The notes under the pieces: generated by a model | Told to the model about the DNA's origin: nothing | Database searches by the model: none | What the model saw: the letters and a program-made list of their open reading frames with translations, nothing else | Part shown: positions 1 to 11,559 of the stretch, one piece after another | How positions within the stretch are numbered: position 1 is the stretch's first letter | Layout: each line of letters begins with the position of its first letter | Origin: Metaphire vulgaris | Lineage: Eukaryota; Annelida; Clitellata; Crassiclitellata; Megascolecidae | DNA length: 64,000 bases | Direction: 5' to 3' | Assembly: GCA_018105865.1 (NCBI GenBank) | Contig: CM030845.1 | Span: 15,143,538 to 15,207,537 of the forward strand | Made by a program: the position numbers and the translations under genes

Positions 1-2075
1 AATCTCCTTACATCTGCCAAAAAGAAGTACTATTCTAACATCATTTCAACAAATAGCTCAAATCCACGTAAGCTCTGGAAAACTGTAAATGATCTTTTCC
101 ATCGCAAAGACTCAAAACCTCTCCCTCAATCCATTTCCCTGTCAGAACTTGCTGAATCTTTTGCTAAGTTCTTCTCTGTAAAAATCTCTAAGATTCGCAG
201 TGTCCTCAAGTCTTTCACTATTACTCAAACCACCTCTCCTCATTATCCTCCTCCCCACAACCTCCATGCAATTTATCCAGCTTCACTCCTACAACTGAAG
301 AAGAGGTATCCAAACTTCTACTATCCTTGCCAAACAAACAATGTGACTTAGATCCTATACCTACCTCTTTACTCAAACAGTGTGCCACCGTGCTTACGCC
401 TATTATAACTAGAATCATCAACCTCTCTCTTATCTCAGGCACTTTCCCATCCGCATTCAAAAACTCTTTTGTCACTCCTCTCCTAAAAAGCCTGGTCTTG
501 ACAGAGAAGATCTCAATAACTATCGCCCCATCTCAAATCTTTCTCTTCTATCAAAACTTACTGAAAAAATTGTGCTTTCAGACTGAATGAACACCTTTCA
601 AGTAACTCACTATATAATGCTCATCAATCTGCCTACACTAAACATCACTCAACTGAAACTGTCCTCGCCTACATTTATGACAGACTCTTAACTGCAATTG
701 GTCTCCGACAAGTTACTGGCCTTTGTCTCCTTGATCTCTCTGCAGCATTTGATACCATAGATCACAAAATTCTGCTCGAGCGACTCTCTCTCTGGTTTGG
801 CATATCTGAAAAAGCTCACAACTGGTTTGCATCTTATCTCAAATCTCGGTCTTTTCAAGTGTCCTGTCTTGGCCAAATTTCTCTTTCTCATATTATAGAT
901 TATGGAGTGCCTCAAGGATCTGTTCTCGGGCCTGTACTGTTCAGCCTTTACACCACACCACTTTCATCTCTAATTAATTCCCTCAAATTAAATCACCAAC
1001 TCTATGCCGATGACACTCAACTATTCCTGTCCTTCTCACCTCTTTCATTCAATGCTTCTATTATTGAGCTTGAATCTGCATTCTCGTCAATCTCTGCATG
1101 GATGTCATCTAATCTCCTCGCTCTCAACCCATCTAAGACAGAGTTTCTTTTAATCGGACTACCCCAACAACTAAAAAAATGACAATCCTAAACTAGTTTT
1201 AGCTCCTGACACCACAATAATCCCTGTTCCAACTGCTAGAAATCTCGGATTCAAATTTGACTCTTTTCTAAACTTCGAATCACAAATCTCCCAACTTTCA
1301 AAAGCCTGCTTTATTCATATTCGTGACCTTCGTCGCCTACGTCCTTGTCTTGATATTAAGACTGCGTCCACAATCGCCACCTCTATAGTCCACTCCAAAT
1401 TAGATTACTGTAACTCCCTCTACTATAACCTTCCCAAAGCCTCCATCAACAAATTGCAATCAATACAAAATGCTTTAGCTCGTGCTGTTACTATGTCACC
1501 TAAATTCTCCCATATTTCACCCATACTAAAATCATTACATTGGCTTAAAATAACTGAACGCATCCAATATAAGATAATAACACTTACACATAGCTCACTT
1601 CAGTCATCAAAACCTGTCTACCTTAGATCACTATTAACCCCTCAGCCTCCTCGACCCACACGCTCGTCATCTCATCTCACTCTGTCACGCCCGCTAAATC
1701 AGTCATCCCTGAAAATTTGCAACCGTGCCTTCTCATATGCTGCACCTGAACTCTGGAACTCGATCCCAGCTTCCTTCGCACACTTGGACACTTTAAAACA
1801 ATAAAATCTGATTCCTCATTTCCTATAATTCCCGCACTATCTCCTCAAGTCTTCAGGTCTAAGCTTAAATCCTTCCTGTTTCTTAAATCATTTCCGCCAT
1901 AGCTGTAACAACCTAGCCTCACTGCCCTTCGGATATTGACCATTGCCTGGCTGATCCCACACCTTTCCTATGGCTATTTTAAGAGAGGCTGAGCGCCTAA
2001 GAATAAGCAGCTACTGTTTGTGCTGCTTTCCAAGGCGCTATAGAAATCCACGAGATTTTACTTTACTTTACTTAA
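1..2075 (+). mobile_element. CR1/L2-like LINE, reverse transcriptase and 3' end (5' cut by window edge)
   Basis: A non-LTR retrotransposon reverse transcriptase is readable on the + strand from base 1 with several frameshifts. Seen in order: an N-terminal stretch (1-240), the LDLSAAFDTIDH block (~730-770), GVPQGSVLGPVLF (~905-945), the catalytic YADDTQLF motif (~1003-1025), LNPSKTEFLL (~1125-1155), DYCNSLYYNLP (~1405-1440), and the C-terminal [12 protein letters not shown] (~1743-1785). The 3' end carries a conserved tail (aaggcgctatagaaatcc) followed by short TTTAC repeats near 2058-2073. The endonuclease part would lie to the left of the window. Frame breaks near 340, 590 and 1180 mean this copy is dead. 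Clade assignment (CR1/L2 group) is inferred from the RT motifs. Other copies of the family lie at 7617, 27762, 36375 and 36557. Confidence 0.85.
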
Positions 2076-2619
2076 CTTCCCACCCCCAGCTCGTACTCGA
2101 GTACGGGACCTACCTTTACCTTATTTATTCAAAGGACGAAGTTGAGTGACATCACTGACATGAGAAGAAGATCTAGTGGGTCGAAGATGTTATGGGATTA
2201 TCAGATTTCGTAAGTAGGGACTGGTTTTGATGTATGAATTGAGTTATAAGACATTGAGACTTTTTAAAAGTATTATTATTTTTAAATTTTGATAAAGCAT
2301 TCTCAAGCAACAAAGTAAATTTTGCTTACATTTATATTAAGCATTTGTGCTTTTTATATCTCCAATGTAAAACGCCGATGTTCACTAACTTTTAGGACTG
2401 CATGTCAATAGCTTCGGCTTCGGCCGAATCTATTACAGACAGTTACGGCTTAGCTTCGGCTTCGGCCGAATGTAGGACTGCAGTACGGTGCCAGTTACGG
2501 CTACGGTCTGACTCTAATGTGCGGTATACCGGTATATTAAGAAGCTACCGCGGTATTCAAAGTTACGATATTATATACCATGGGCTTGTTGAATACTGCG
2601 GTTTATCGTTAGTCGGTAT

Positions 2620-2684
<65 letters not shown>

Positions 2685-3728
2685 CATCATCGAACTTCTA
2701 TAGCGCCATTTTAATAATGTTCCTGACATCAGTCGATGGTCGTTCCTTGGTTTGAATCGTAATGCCCAAATAAGTTTTTTAGATAATAGGAATTATTATA
2801 TCTAGTTTACGACTATAATATCATTGGTTGTGAAGTAGTTACGACAGTGACTGATGTCACAGTGCCGTGAAGTCGTAAAAGTTTAAAAGCTGTGTTATTG
2901 CGCAAATCGTGTCACAGTTACAGTTAGACCTACTTGCGATAAATTTTAAGAGTGATGATGTCGCGAAATATAATACTGCGCATCATTAACTGCATAGCAT
3001 GCACGCAAGAACTACATGACAATAGTCACACTAAGAATTCGGACGGACCAAATAGACGAGTTTGGAGCAGATTTTCAAAGGCAATCCGGTGCTTTCATAG
3101 TCCAAATGGCCGTGAGGTCCTTATTAAAATTTTGTTCCACGATCCACTTGAAGCTGTTGACTTTTAAGATGACCACAGCTAAAATGTGTTTAACAGGTGT
3201 TCAACTGCATTTGAGACCTCTAGCTTCAGGAATGTCCAAGTATTTCATAAAAGACGGCGAATGTTAGAATGATTGTGCAGTTGTACAGAAGACTTTTCAC
3301 GAGTATTTTCACATCCAATGTGCTGTGTCGCGCAGACTGCTGGCTTAGTCACCGTGCGTCAGCCTTACCAGTAACAAAGGTGCAACAGCATAGTGGCCTA
3401 TTGTGCCTTTTGAAGCGAGCTATGTTGAGTGTTAATGACCTTCTTCTAGTCGACTTACACTTGAACTAGTCATGTTCTAAAAGGTAGCACATAAACGGCG
3501 TCTAAGCCTCCATCAATCTAGTCTGTTAAATGACGATGTGTGTTATCGGCCTATTAATTAAAGAAATCTGTGTACATAGATTAAGAGATGAAAAGACAAC
3601 GATCTCAAATTTTCGTAGTTGGCTTTATATGCTTTGTGTTATATGCTGCGTCGCGAATCGTTACGTATGGCCTAAGCTTATACTGCAAAATGGACGACAT
3701 CTTTGTCTGGACAAACACAAAGAACTAT
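2076..3728. other. No gene recognised; low-complexity and palindromic stretches
   Basis: No exon or transposon protein is recognised. At 2402-2475 the palindromic motif TTCGGCTTCGGCCGAA occurs twice inside a loose tandem repeat. A (CAT)n microsatellite with one interruption spans 2622-2691. Small open frames at 2952-3267 and 3530-3841 show no recognisable domain and look like chance. Confidence 0.5.
2622..2691. repeat. (CAT)n microsatellite
   Basis: About 23 CAT/ATC units with one CAC interruption, read directly from the sequence. Confidence 0.95.
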
Positions 3729-3732
3729 GGAG

Positions 3733-4400
3733 GGGCTGTCCATTAATTATGTCAACAATTTTTGGCCAATTTTTGACCCCTCCCCCTTGTCAACAACTGT
3801 CAACTTTCAGTTACCCCCATAATTACGTCAAAAACTTTTGACCCCCTCCCCCAAGATCAATGGCAGGTCCCAATAACAAGGTTATTATTTTTGCGGTGAT
3901 GACCATTTTTCCCTGTTTTGCTCATCGAGTAATGTAATGTAATGCAATGTGACATTTGTATAGCGCCTCTTCTATTTCTACTCAGAGGCGCTCCTCGCAT
4001 TGCAATGGAGTCGCAGGGTAAAGTAATGTGACTTTAGCTTTCACATTGAGCAGAGCGAGGGAGTAAGAAGTGATTCCCGAATGGATGGGTTTAAGGCATT
4101 CCATATGGAGGGTCCAGTCACTGCAAAAGCCCGACGCTGGGTAAGAGCAGTGCGTGATCTGGGGACATAAACATTCTTCTGATCAGTGGAGTGTCAAAAT
4201 GTGGTGGTGATGACCTTTTTTCCATGTTTTTTTCATTGTGATAAGTATAGCCTAGTATTCCATGAAATTTCCTATTTTTGATTATTTGTAAAAAGTGAAA
4301 TTGTTGACGTCAACTTCTCTTGACCCCCTCCCCTGTCAACAACTGTCAAACTTTTTCAAACCCCTCCCCTAAATTGTTGACGTAATTAATGGACAGCCCC
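3733..4400. mobile_element. Non-autonomous DNA transposon, GGGGCTGTCC family, copy 1
   Basis: Terminal inverted repeats begin GGGCTGTCCATTAATTA on the left and end TAATTAATGGACAGCCCC on the right, continuing inward with GTCAACAA/TTGTTGAC. The flanks are GGAG on both sides (3729-3732 and 4401-4404), a likely 4-bp target-site duplication. A short interspersed repeat at about 3931-4195 sits inside. It is flanked by two related stretches (gtgatgacc plus a T-rich run at 3896 and 4206), suggesting either an insertion or an internal duplication. No transposase is encoded. The superfamily is not assigned; the 4-bp duplication is the main clue. Confidence 0.75.
3931..4195 (+). repeat. Short interspersed repeat with 'tagcgcctctt' core
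   Basis: Starts with TAATG direct repeats (3931-3952), followed by catttgtatagcgcctcttc and a reverse-complementary aggcgct stretch. Related sequences occur at 4490-4570, 15522-15660 and 39401-39660, so this is a dispersed family. It could be a SINE or the detached 3' end of a LINE; no tRNA-like promoter boxes were recognised. Confidence 0.55.
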
Positions 4401-4489
4401 GGAGCTTTTAAAACAGCGACAGAAGATAGAGAGACCTGGATGAAAATGACTGTCAAGATTCTGATGGAGGAAGACACATAAATGAAGCA

Positions 4490-4570
4490 GAATATTTGTA
4501 TAACGCCTTTTCTGAAGAATGACTTAGAAGCGCTCTTGCTTCGATTAGGCCTAAATACTTTATATTGATA
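4490..4570 (+). repeat. Fragment of the 'tagcgcc' interspersed repeat
   Basis: The run from agaatatttgtataacgcct through gaatgacttagaagcgctc matches the copy at 39401-39470 with few differences. Confidence 0.45.
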
Positions 4571-4874
4571 AAGAGATGGAGTTTTTAAGGCGTTTCAAAA
4601 GGAGAGCTATAGAATCAGCAGTTGCTATATTGCAATTGCATATGCTGTATTCAAGTTCAACAGCATTAGAGAGGATGGGGAAAATTGATTTAAAACCTCG
4701 GTTCATGAATAAGGAGGTTCTTGATTGGGGCACATTTCAGGAGACCTTGAGCTATGGACCGAAGACATGGCCGACCAGGGACAGTGATATGGAGATGGAG
4801 TCTGATAAGATATGACGGAGCGGAAACAATAATGTCTGACAGTTTTATTTGCTCCTTAGAATTTTAAAACGCAT

Positions 4875-5040
4875 ATGTACGCTGATGATATTCAAGCTTA
4901 TTCACATTCCAGCCCACTAATGCACTGCAGATCACTCGTGAATTTGTTGAAGCCTCTGACTTACTTCGTTCATGGATGCACTCAAATCGTCTTTTACTTA
5001 GTCCAGCTAAAACTCAGCTCGTCTGGTTTGAGATCTAGAG
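4875..5040 (+). pseudogene. LINE reverse-transcriptase fragment (YADD motif)
   Basis: Translates to a short frame opening with MYADDIQAYSHSSP, the catalytic YADD box of a CR1/Jockey-type reverse transcriptase, then decays within about 50 codons. Remainder of the element not recognised. Confidence 0.6.
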
Positions 5041-5377
5041 TCTTAGGAAAGGGTGCGAGTAGAGAAGCGCTAAAGATTGCCAATAGAGAGCACTAGAGGG
5101 CGTGAGTTTAGGAGCCCTATAGGAAGGCTTGATATTGATAAGAGACGTCTACAGGACGGAAGCGAGAGATAGAGCACCCTTAGAGATAGTAAGACGGGTA
5201 CCTAGTTGAAAGGAGCATTCTTAAAAGATAGGAAGACGGGTGCCTGAGATAAGGAAACACCATTAGTTTCAGTAGGACGGATGCCTGAGTGTGGAGCCTC
5301 GGGACAGTAGTTAAGAAGGTTGAGCGTAGTAGCGACACCTGTAGAGATAGTTTGAGTGTACAGAAGGGTCGCAGAGC

Positions 5378-5378
<1 letters not shown>

Positions 5379-5432
<54 letters not shown>
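5379..5432. repeat. (ATT)n microsatellite
   Basis: About 18 uninterrupted TTA/ATT units. Confidence 0.95.
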
Positions 5433-5433
<1 letters not shown>

Positions 5434-5770
5434 AACGTACTGATTAATGTGGTAACTCGTCCTATGAGAACTGCGTGAACACACTACAAAAACACAAGAA
5501 ATCACAAGTAGCTCCTGCGGAATAGTCAGGTTTTAGGTTTCTCTTTGAAGGTGTTGAGCGATGGAGAGAGTATAGAAGGGCCTGGTGTAGAGATGGTTAT
5601 TATTATTAATTTCTGACAATTTCATATAGCGCAGGTGTTGAGCGATGGAGATGTTAAATAAATGTGTTTTAAGTATAGAAGGGCCTGTAGTAGTTCCAAA
5701 GAGAGATAAATTTTGCTGTCACCTCAGACGACTGGGGCTTAGCTTAGTCAAGTTCTCCTAGCCAAAACGT

Positions 5771-6205
5771 TTAAAGGCTATACGCCAAGGGGCCATTGAC
5801 GTACACGTGCTCATTCCAGGTCGGATCAGACGAGCTGAAATACCCATCTGAAGTGTGGGACCAGGAGCCATTCTGGGGATTCGAGAGGTCGCAGGGACCG
5901 TAGCCCCGGTTCGCCACAATAGCTACGCTCCCAGTCATTGACATCCTGGTGGGATCGTTCTCCTTGTTCCTCATTAACATCGCCAAGGTTCTGAGGAAAG
6001 TAATCCAGGTGGAAATAGAGGAAATGCTGAGGACGTGACATGAAAGGTTACAGAGTTGAATGGTCACTGAAATCAAATGCAGTAAGTACGATGTTTCCCT
6101 GTGGTCGCCTGACAGCTGAGTCAGGAGACCGATGAACGTTAGACCCTCTTTGTCTATAGGGGATAATAGGGCCCAGCGTTTCGAAAGCCAACGGTACGAA
6201 TGCAT
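5771..6205 (-). other. Unidentified 144-codon open frame
   Basis: An open frame of 144 codons, long for this AT-rich sequence, with ATG near 6205 and stop near 5771. I recognise no domain; there are no obvious membrane segments, and a second overlapping frame (5826-6041) is also open. It lies between a microsatellite and a degraded DNA transposon, so a transposon-derived frame or chance is more likely than a host gene. Confidence 0.2.
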
Positions 6206-6269
6206 AATTAGGAAGTGTGCTCACGAGCTTTCTGAGCTTCCCTGTGGCAGCTATTTCGGATGAGCCGTC

Positions 6270-6895
6270 GGGAGCCGTCTATTAATTATGTCAACAATTT
6301 TTGGGCACTTTTAGCCTCTTCCCTCTTTTCCTCCTTGTCGACAACTTTCAAACTTTCAGTGACCCCTCCCCCACTAAAATAATGTCAAAATTGTAAACCC
6401 CCTACAATTCAATACGCAGGAGGAACTACAATCGAAATCTACATGAAATGTAGATTGTAGACTTCCTAGGCAAGAGCCTGTGCCGGCGCGTAGGGCCTGC
6501 AAAGCCTGCGGCCGCAGAGGATCCCGCCAGCCTCGGATATTTAAGAGTTTTCAGTTTTCTTATTCTTAAGATTTTGTTTCAGATGACCTTTTTTGCTCGT
6601 CAAAACTTTTCAAAAACGTTGCAGAGGCCCCACATAAAAATTTCAGGGGGCTCCCAAAAGTCACGCGCCGGCTCTGGAAAGAGCTCAACCGGTTAAGGAT
6701 TAAAATGGTGGGTTGGTGACGGGCGAGCGAGTGTGAACCATTGAGCAGTCAGGACTGCTGACTAATTTTCATTTTTTTAATTTATTAAATTTACTGTTAA
6801 AAATTAAAATTGTCGACATCAATTTATCTTGATCCACCTGCGACCTGTCCCATGTCAACAATTGTCAAACTTCTTCAAACCCCTCCCCTATTAGG
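6270..6895. mobile_element. Degraded GGGGCTGTCC-family DNA transposon, copy 3, with nested insert
   Basis: The left part (gtctattaattatgtcaaca at about 6277, then the cctccccc tracts) and the right part (catgtcaacaattgtcaaac at about 6852, cccctccccta) match the two halves of the elements at 3733 and 44539. The outermost GGGGCTGTCC ends are eroded. A GC-rich insert at about 6472-6690 interrupts it. It begins near agagcctgtgccggcgcgt and ends near cacgcgccggctctgg, inverted matches typical of a hAT-like miniature element. Confidence 0.55.
6472..6690. mobile_element. Probable hAT-like miniature element nested in copy 3
   Basis: Imperfect inverted ends GCCGGCGCGT / CACGCGCCGGC flank a core with the recurring gatgaccttttttgctcgtc motif (6581-6605). 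No clean 8-bp target duplication was found. Confidence 0.4.
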
Positions 6896-6918
6896 CTATT
6901 TTGTTAATACTAGAACTC

Positions 6919-7155
6919 GAAGGCTCGCTTCGCTCGCATGAGGCGAGCTTCGCTCGCTGCGAGCTTCGCTTCGCGTCGCTCGAGGCAACGAATATTCCAG
7001 AATGACCAATCAGAACGCTCACCCAGCCAACCAATCAGAACGCTTGAAGGTAATCAATCAGAACGCTCACACAGCCAAGTTGAGCCAACCAATCAGAACG
7101 CTCACACAGCCAAACAATCAGAACGCTCGAACGCAACCAATCAGAACGCTCGAAG
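6919..7155. repeat. Array of six CAATCAGAACGCTC units with GC-rich leader
   Basis: Six copies of CAATCAGAACGCT(C/T) start at 7007, 7032, 7055, 7090, 7115 and 7138, all in one orientation. The spacings are 25, 23, 35, 25 and 23 bp, so a three-copy block is repeated. Each copy contains a CCAAT-like box. A palindromic gcttcgctcg-rich leader lies at 6923-6985. No adjacent gene start was recognised. Confidence 0.7.
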
Positions 7156-7616
7156 GTAACAGACATACGGAATAACGATTTTAATATGATAGATAATGAA
7201 CGGCACCGTACGAGCATGCCAGGGTGTCGATGACTGTTACGTCCCAAGTTAAACACTTTCCGTTCTCCCATACCTTGTTGGTATTGAATTTCAAGTGCAA
7301 GAAATCATATTTTTGATCGCAGAACACAATGAAAAGTGTGGAGTATCACCAAATACAGGAATAATTAAGCAATCCAAGCATATATAAGGTGCCTCCCAGC
7401 GACAAATTTGAAGGCTCGATTTTGCCTGGGGCCTAATTGCGGCCTGCAACCAATCTATTTAATTTAGGACAATATATTGAAACTTCTGTTTTCATATTAG
7501 GCCTATGAATTATTGCAACTAGACATTTAAGCCAAATCCTGTTAAAGGAAATATATTGTCGGAGATTTCCTTCGTTGACACAAACGACTCAATGAGTCAT
7601 TTGAATTTGCTAATAT

Positions 7617-8030
7617 GCCCGTTACTCTTTCACGCCCACTGAATCAGTCATCCGTGAAAATCTGCAAACGTGCCTTTTCTTTCGCAGCACCTGAACTTTG
7701 GAACTCGATCTCACTTTCCCTTCGCCTAAGGAGTCCTTAGACATTGTCAAACAATAAAATCTGAATCCTCAATTCCCACAATTCCTGCATTATACCTATC
7801 TCATGTCTTCAGATCTAAGCTTAAATTGTTGCTTTTCTTGAATCATTTCCTCCATATAGCTATTATAACAACCTAGCCTCACTGCCCTTCGGACATTTTG
7901 ACCATTGCCTGGCTGATCATTCACCTTTCCAATAGCTATTTGAAGATAGGTTGAGTGCCTAAGAATAAGCAGCTACTTTTGTACTGCTTAATGAAGCGCT
8001 ATATAAAACCACGAGATTTGACTTACTCAT
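7617..8030 (+). mobile_element. 3' fragment of the CR1/L2-like LINE
   Basis: Matches the last part of the LINE at 1-2075: the tcacgcccactgaatcagtc stretch, the [12 protein letters not shown] coding remnant (~7687-7712), and the 3' tail ending gcgctatataaaaccacgag. Frames are broken. Confidence 0.8.
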
Positions 8031-8050
8031 ATACTTTAATATATATAATA

Positions 8051-9278
8051 ATAAATCTTTATTATATATATATGTCTATGAGAACAAGAAAGAACAAGCT
8101 AATATACAACTGCTTCATAGACTTCAAGAAGGTGTTCGATACAGTAGAACACGAAATGATCTGGACAACCTTGGACTCTTATGGGGTAGACAGCAAAGCC
8201 ACAAGAACGCTACAAACCATGTATAAAACCGCAAAGGCAGCAGTAAGAGTAGGACAAGAACTAGGAGAATGGTTCGAACAGAAAGAGGGAACAAAACAAT
8301 GAGACCCAGACTCAACCATTAGCTTCATTGCATATCTAGAAATGGTAACGGAGAATACGGGTAATGCAGGAGAGAACAAGAGAAAAAGAGTCAAGATCAA
8401 CGGAGAGATGGTAATTATAAACAACCTGAGATTCACAGACGACATAGACCTTATAGAAGAAGAAATTAAAAGCTTAAAGAAAGGCTTACAAGAAAGCCTC
8501 AATAGTGTGGTGGAAGCTGCAGAGCCTATGGGATTGAGGGTAAACATAGAAAAAACAAAAACAATAGTGTTTGGACAACAAGAGGCCACATACGGTAAAA
8601 ATAACAGTAAATGGAAATAAAATCGAACACGTAGCAGAATTCGAATACCTTGGAAGCCTGCTGACATGGGATAACGACTGCAGCCAGGAGATAAAAAGAA
8701 GAATAACAAAAGCAACAGGAGCAATGGCAGGTACGTTTAAAACAATATGGAAAAGCAAGGTCATGAAAGTCGAGACAAAACTGGAAATACTAAGAACGCG
8801 CATCTTTAGTGTATTACTATACGCATAGGAAACTTGGACCATAAAGAAGAGGGACAAAGACCGACTACTAGCCTTTGAAATGAAATGCTATAGGAGAATT
8901 TTGAACATCAGATGGGAAAAGAAAATAAAGAACACAGCGATACGAGAAAGAATTAAGAATAAAACAAAACATTAGGCTATGCAAATATTGATACGGAGAA
9001 AAATGAACTTCTTTGTGCACATATGCAGGAAGAAAGACAATAGATAGACTGAAGAAGATCATGCTGGGAACAATGGATGGAGACAATCGAAGAGGGAGAC
9101 CGAGAAGAGAGTGGTTGGACGATATAGAAGAATGGGGGAACGCGGAACTGCACACACACTGATCAGAGCGACGCAGGACCGAAAAGATGGAGACAAATAA
9201 TTATTAGACAAATTGTGAATCAGGCTGTCGAGTGTCGACACCTACGGGTAGAGCATTCATGGAGCTAGATGATGAATC

Positions 9279-9356
<78 letters not shown>
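8051..9356 (+). mobile_element. RTE-like LINE copy ending in a (GAT)n tail
   Basis: Reverse-transcriptase blocks are readable in order with stops and frameshifts: CFIDFKKVFDTVEHEMIW (~8111-8165), a decayed RQG region (~8290), FTDDIDL in place of the YADD box (~8432), the EFEYLGSLLTWDNDC block (~8638-8682), and a C-terminal remnant with a CETWT-like motif (~8825-8850). It ends in a long (GAT)n tract at 9279-9356, a typical 3' end for this lineage in this window. The YADD-to-FTDD change and internal stops make it non-functional. Clade assignment is inferred from motif style. Confidence 0.75.
9279..9356. repeat. (ATG)n microsatellite, 3' tail of the RTE-like copy
   Basis: About 26 uninterrupted GAT/ATG units directly following the retroelement C-terminal region. 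Confidence 0.95.
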
Positions 9357-10191
9357 AAAGAAAAAATCTATGGACTTACTTACTTGATCTCTATGTCGCC
9401 ATTTGTAGATGCTAGGTGGCGCTGTGTTTGACCTATTTCGCAAAGCGAGCGAAGCCGCATGTATTATTAGTCTATTAAGTATATTTGATAGTGCCAACTT
9501 GCCAAGTCTATTAAGTATATTTGATAGTGCCATAGTCCTGGAAGTCGCAATAACACACTGATATTTTATATTATATATAGCTGGAATTTTGATGCAGTCA
9601 CATAGTGTCAGCCTCGTCGCGGAAACTATTTCGATTGAGAGCGCTCTTGTATGGCGTGGACTGCTCGATAATTATTTATCAGGACATTTCGTTGCTTACC
9701 CGGGTGGATCCGAATTCCCGTCATATCTGTATTCGGTTAATGAAACAATTTTGCATGCGTGATTATTGGACAACGTAAATGAACAGAAATTTTAACCCAC
9801 AATTAAAGTCTAGAGGTAAAAGTGTATTTCAGATTTCTAAATTATTAACTTATTAGTGATACGTACTTATTTTTCTTGAGTAATTATTTTAATAGGTACT
9901 TTTTTATTTTTACTTAAGTAAAAATGTCATAATACTTGTACTTTTACTTGAGTACTCAAACTCAATACTTCATACAGCACTGCTTTTTCCCAAATACCAT
10001 GACTTTGGCATTTGTTGTGTTCGCCATCAGTCCCATTGGTTCTGCTGTTTCTACCACACTGTCATTAAAGCTATTTTAAAGGATTTTATTTCTTATTCCA
10101 ACAGGTCTATGTCATTGGCTTATCTCACATTGTTCATCATCTCTCCACTAAATTCTATATTCCTTCTGTTCTCTCCCTTGTTCATCACCTG
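9357..10191. other. No gene recognised
   Basis: Contains a 28-bp direct repeat (agtctattaagtatatttga followed by tagtgcca) at 9469-9496 and 9505-9532. SmaI, BamHI and EcoRI recognition sequences are packed into 19 bp at 9699-9717. Nothing else recognised. Confidence 0.5.
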
Positions 10192-10897
10192 TTCAAGATA
10201 GGCAGTGGCTATTATGCGGGCAGCCCGCATAATAGCCGCATGGCTATTCTGCGGGCAGCCCGCACAATAGGCCCAGGTTCTATTTTGCGGGCATAATAAG
10301 TCAGAATATGTTAAATGAATGGTCCGCTTCGTGCCTATCTCTGTCCCTCTCTCCCCGTTTCCCCTCTCTCTCCAATTCTCTCCGTCCCTCTCGCTGTCTC
10401 GTTTCCCAGCCAGTGTTTAGGAACGTTTACCAGGCTCGGGGTGACGGCATTGACTCCTACTTACCATAACAACCTTTGGTTAGCTTTTAGACGACTTTGT
10501 CGATCAACTTTTTGCGGGTTTTGAGAAAAGTATGTGTCAACAATGGAAAGCATGGGTGAAATGATGGTAATGAAAATAAACAAACTTCGTCGTTCGACTC
10601 AAATTATAATTTTAATTGGGAGACCGATGTCTGTGAATGACAGTGTGTTTATCCGTGTGTGAGAACGCGTGCATGTCTGTTGGAAGCCAGAGGTTGGTCA
10701 CGGAGAGATCGTCGCTGATCACATCAAATACGCGCCAGATTCTTCGCAAAATGGCGGAGTCTCACCTCATTGGTGGATAGATCCGCGTGACTACGTGCCC
10801 GCGAAATAAGAGCTAGGGCTATTTTGCGGGCAGCCTGCAAAATAGCCCTGAGGCTATTATGCGGGCTGCCCGCATAATAGCCACTGCCTTCAAGATA
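10192..10897. mobile_element. Non-autonomous DNA transposon with hairpin-forming termini and 9-bp target duplication
   Basis: The element proper is 10201-10888 (688 bp), bounded by exact 9-bp direct repeats TTCAAGATA at 10192-10200 and 10889-10897. Terminal inverted repeats start GGCAGTGGCTATTATGCGGG. Within each terminus, ggctattatgcggg and its complement form a near-perfect 31-nt palindrome. A second palindrome of the same type follows inside both ends (about 10238-10270 and 10812-10845), so each end carries two stacked hairpins. The middle holds pyrimidine-rich sequence and no transposase. A 9-bp duplication fits Mutator-like or Merlin-like elements, but the superfamily cannot be settled here. 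Confidence 0.88.
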
Positions 10898-11169
10898 TGT
10901 AATGAAGGTTATGGTCAATACTCATTGTTGTAAAGCTTAACAAAGTTTCATTTACTCTTTTTGATTTCTATTGCACATTCTGAAATCTCAACATATTTCT
11001 TTTGTCTTGCCTCATTTAAACTTGACAGACTAATACTTTATCTACCATCTTTTTTAAAATAATAATTTGTGCACTTTTATAGCACCTATTGACTTTTATA
11101 GCACCATTTACTGGTAAATTGATTCATTCATTCATTCCTTGACATATTTCTATTGTCAAGGCTGAGGCC

Positions 11170-11430
11170 TCATTTAAAAGCGCTTTTGAACTATAACTAA
11201 CCTAAACAGATTTTTTAATCTCGTGATGAAATCTACCATCTTTTCATCAAAATTCCAATAATTACCCCTGTGAAAGATCTCTCTCGAACTTTGGTCTTGG
11301 ATGGGGAGCACCTTTAACGCCACGACTCGAGCGGAGCGAAGATCTCCTGTCATTACCCTGCGGTCTTTTATAAGAGAGGCAAGGTACTCAGGACAACACG
11401 GGTCATGCAGCGCTCTGTTGATCAATTGAT
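11170..11430 (-). pseudogene. LINE C-terminal fragment
   Basis: The frame starts INRALHDPCCPEYLASLI, resembling C-terminal domains of CR1-like reverse transcriptases and related to [11 protein letters not shown] at 20434 (+) and [12 protein letters not shown] at 18877-19134 (-). It decays after about 40 codons. Confidence 0.45.
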
Positions 11431-11559
11431 GTGTATATGCAAAAAGGGTAAAATAAATAAAACGCCAGGCAACGAATCATGGTACTTGATGGTAATTGAA
11501 AAGACCAGGCCATTCAAGGAATACGGTAAGTCTGAGAAAGCGAGGCAGAGCTATGGAGG

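Noticed and set aside
6938..7159. 73-codon frame with NQSERS repeats
   Set aside because: It is the translation of the CAATCAGAACGCTC array; no other coding sign.
8179..8724. 181-codon - strand frame rich in Leu/Ser
   Set aside because: Antisense of the RTE-like copy at 8051-9356.
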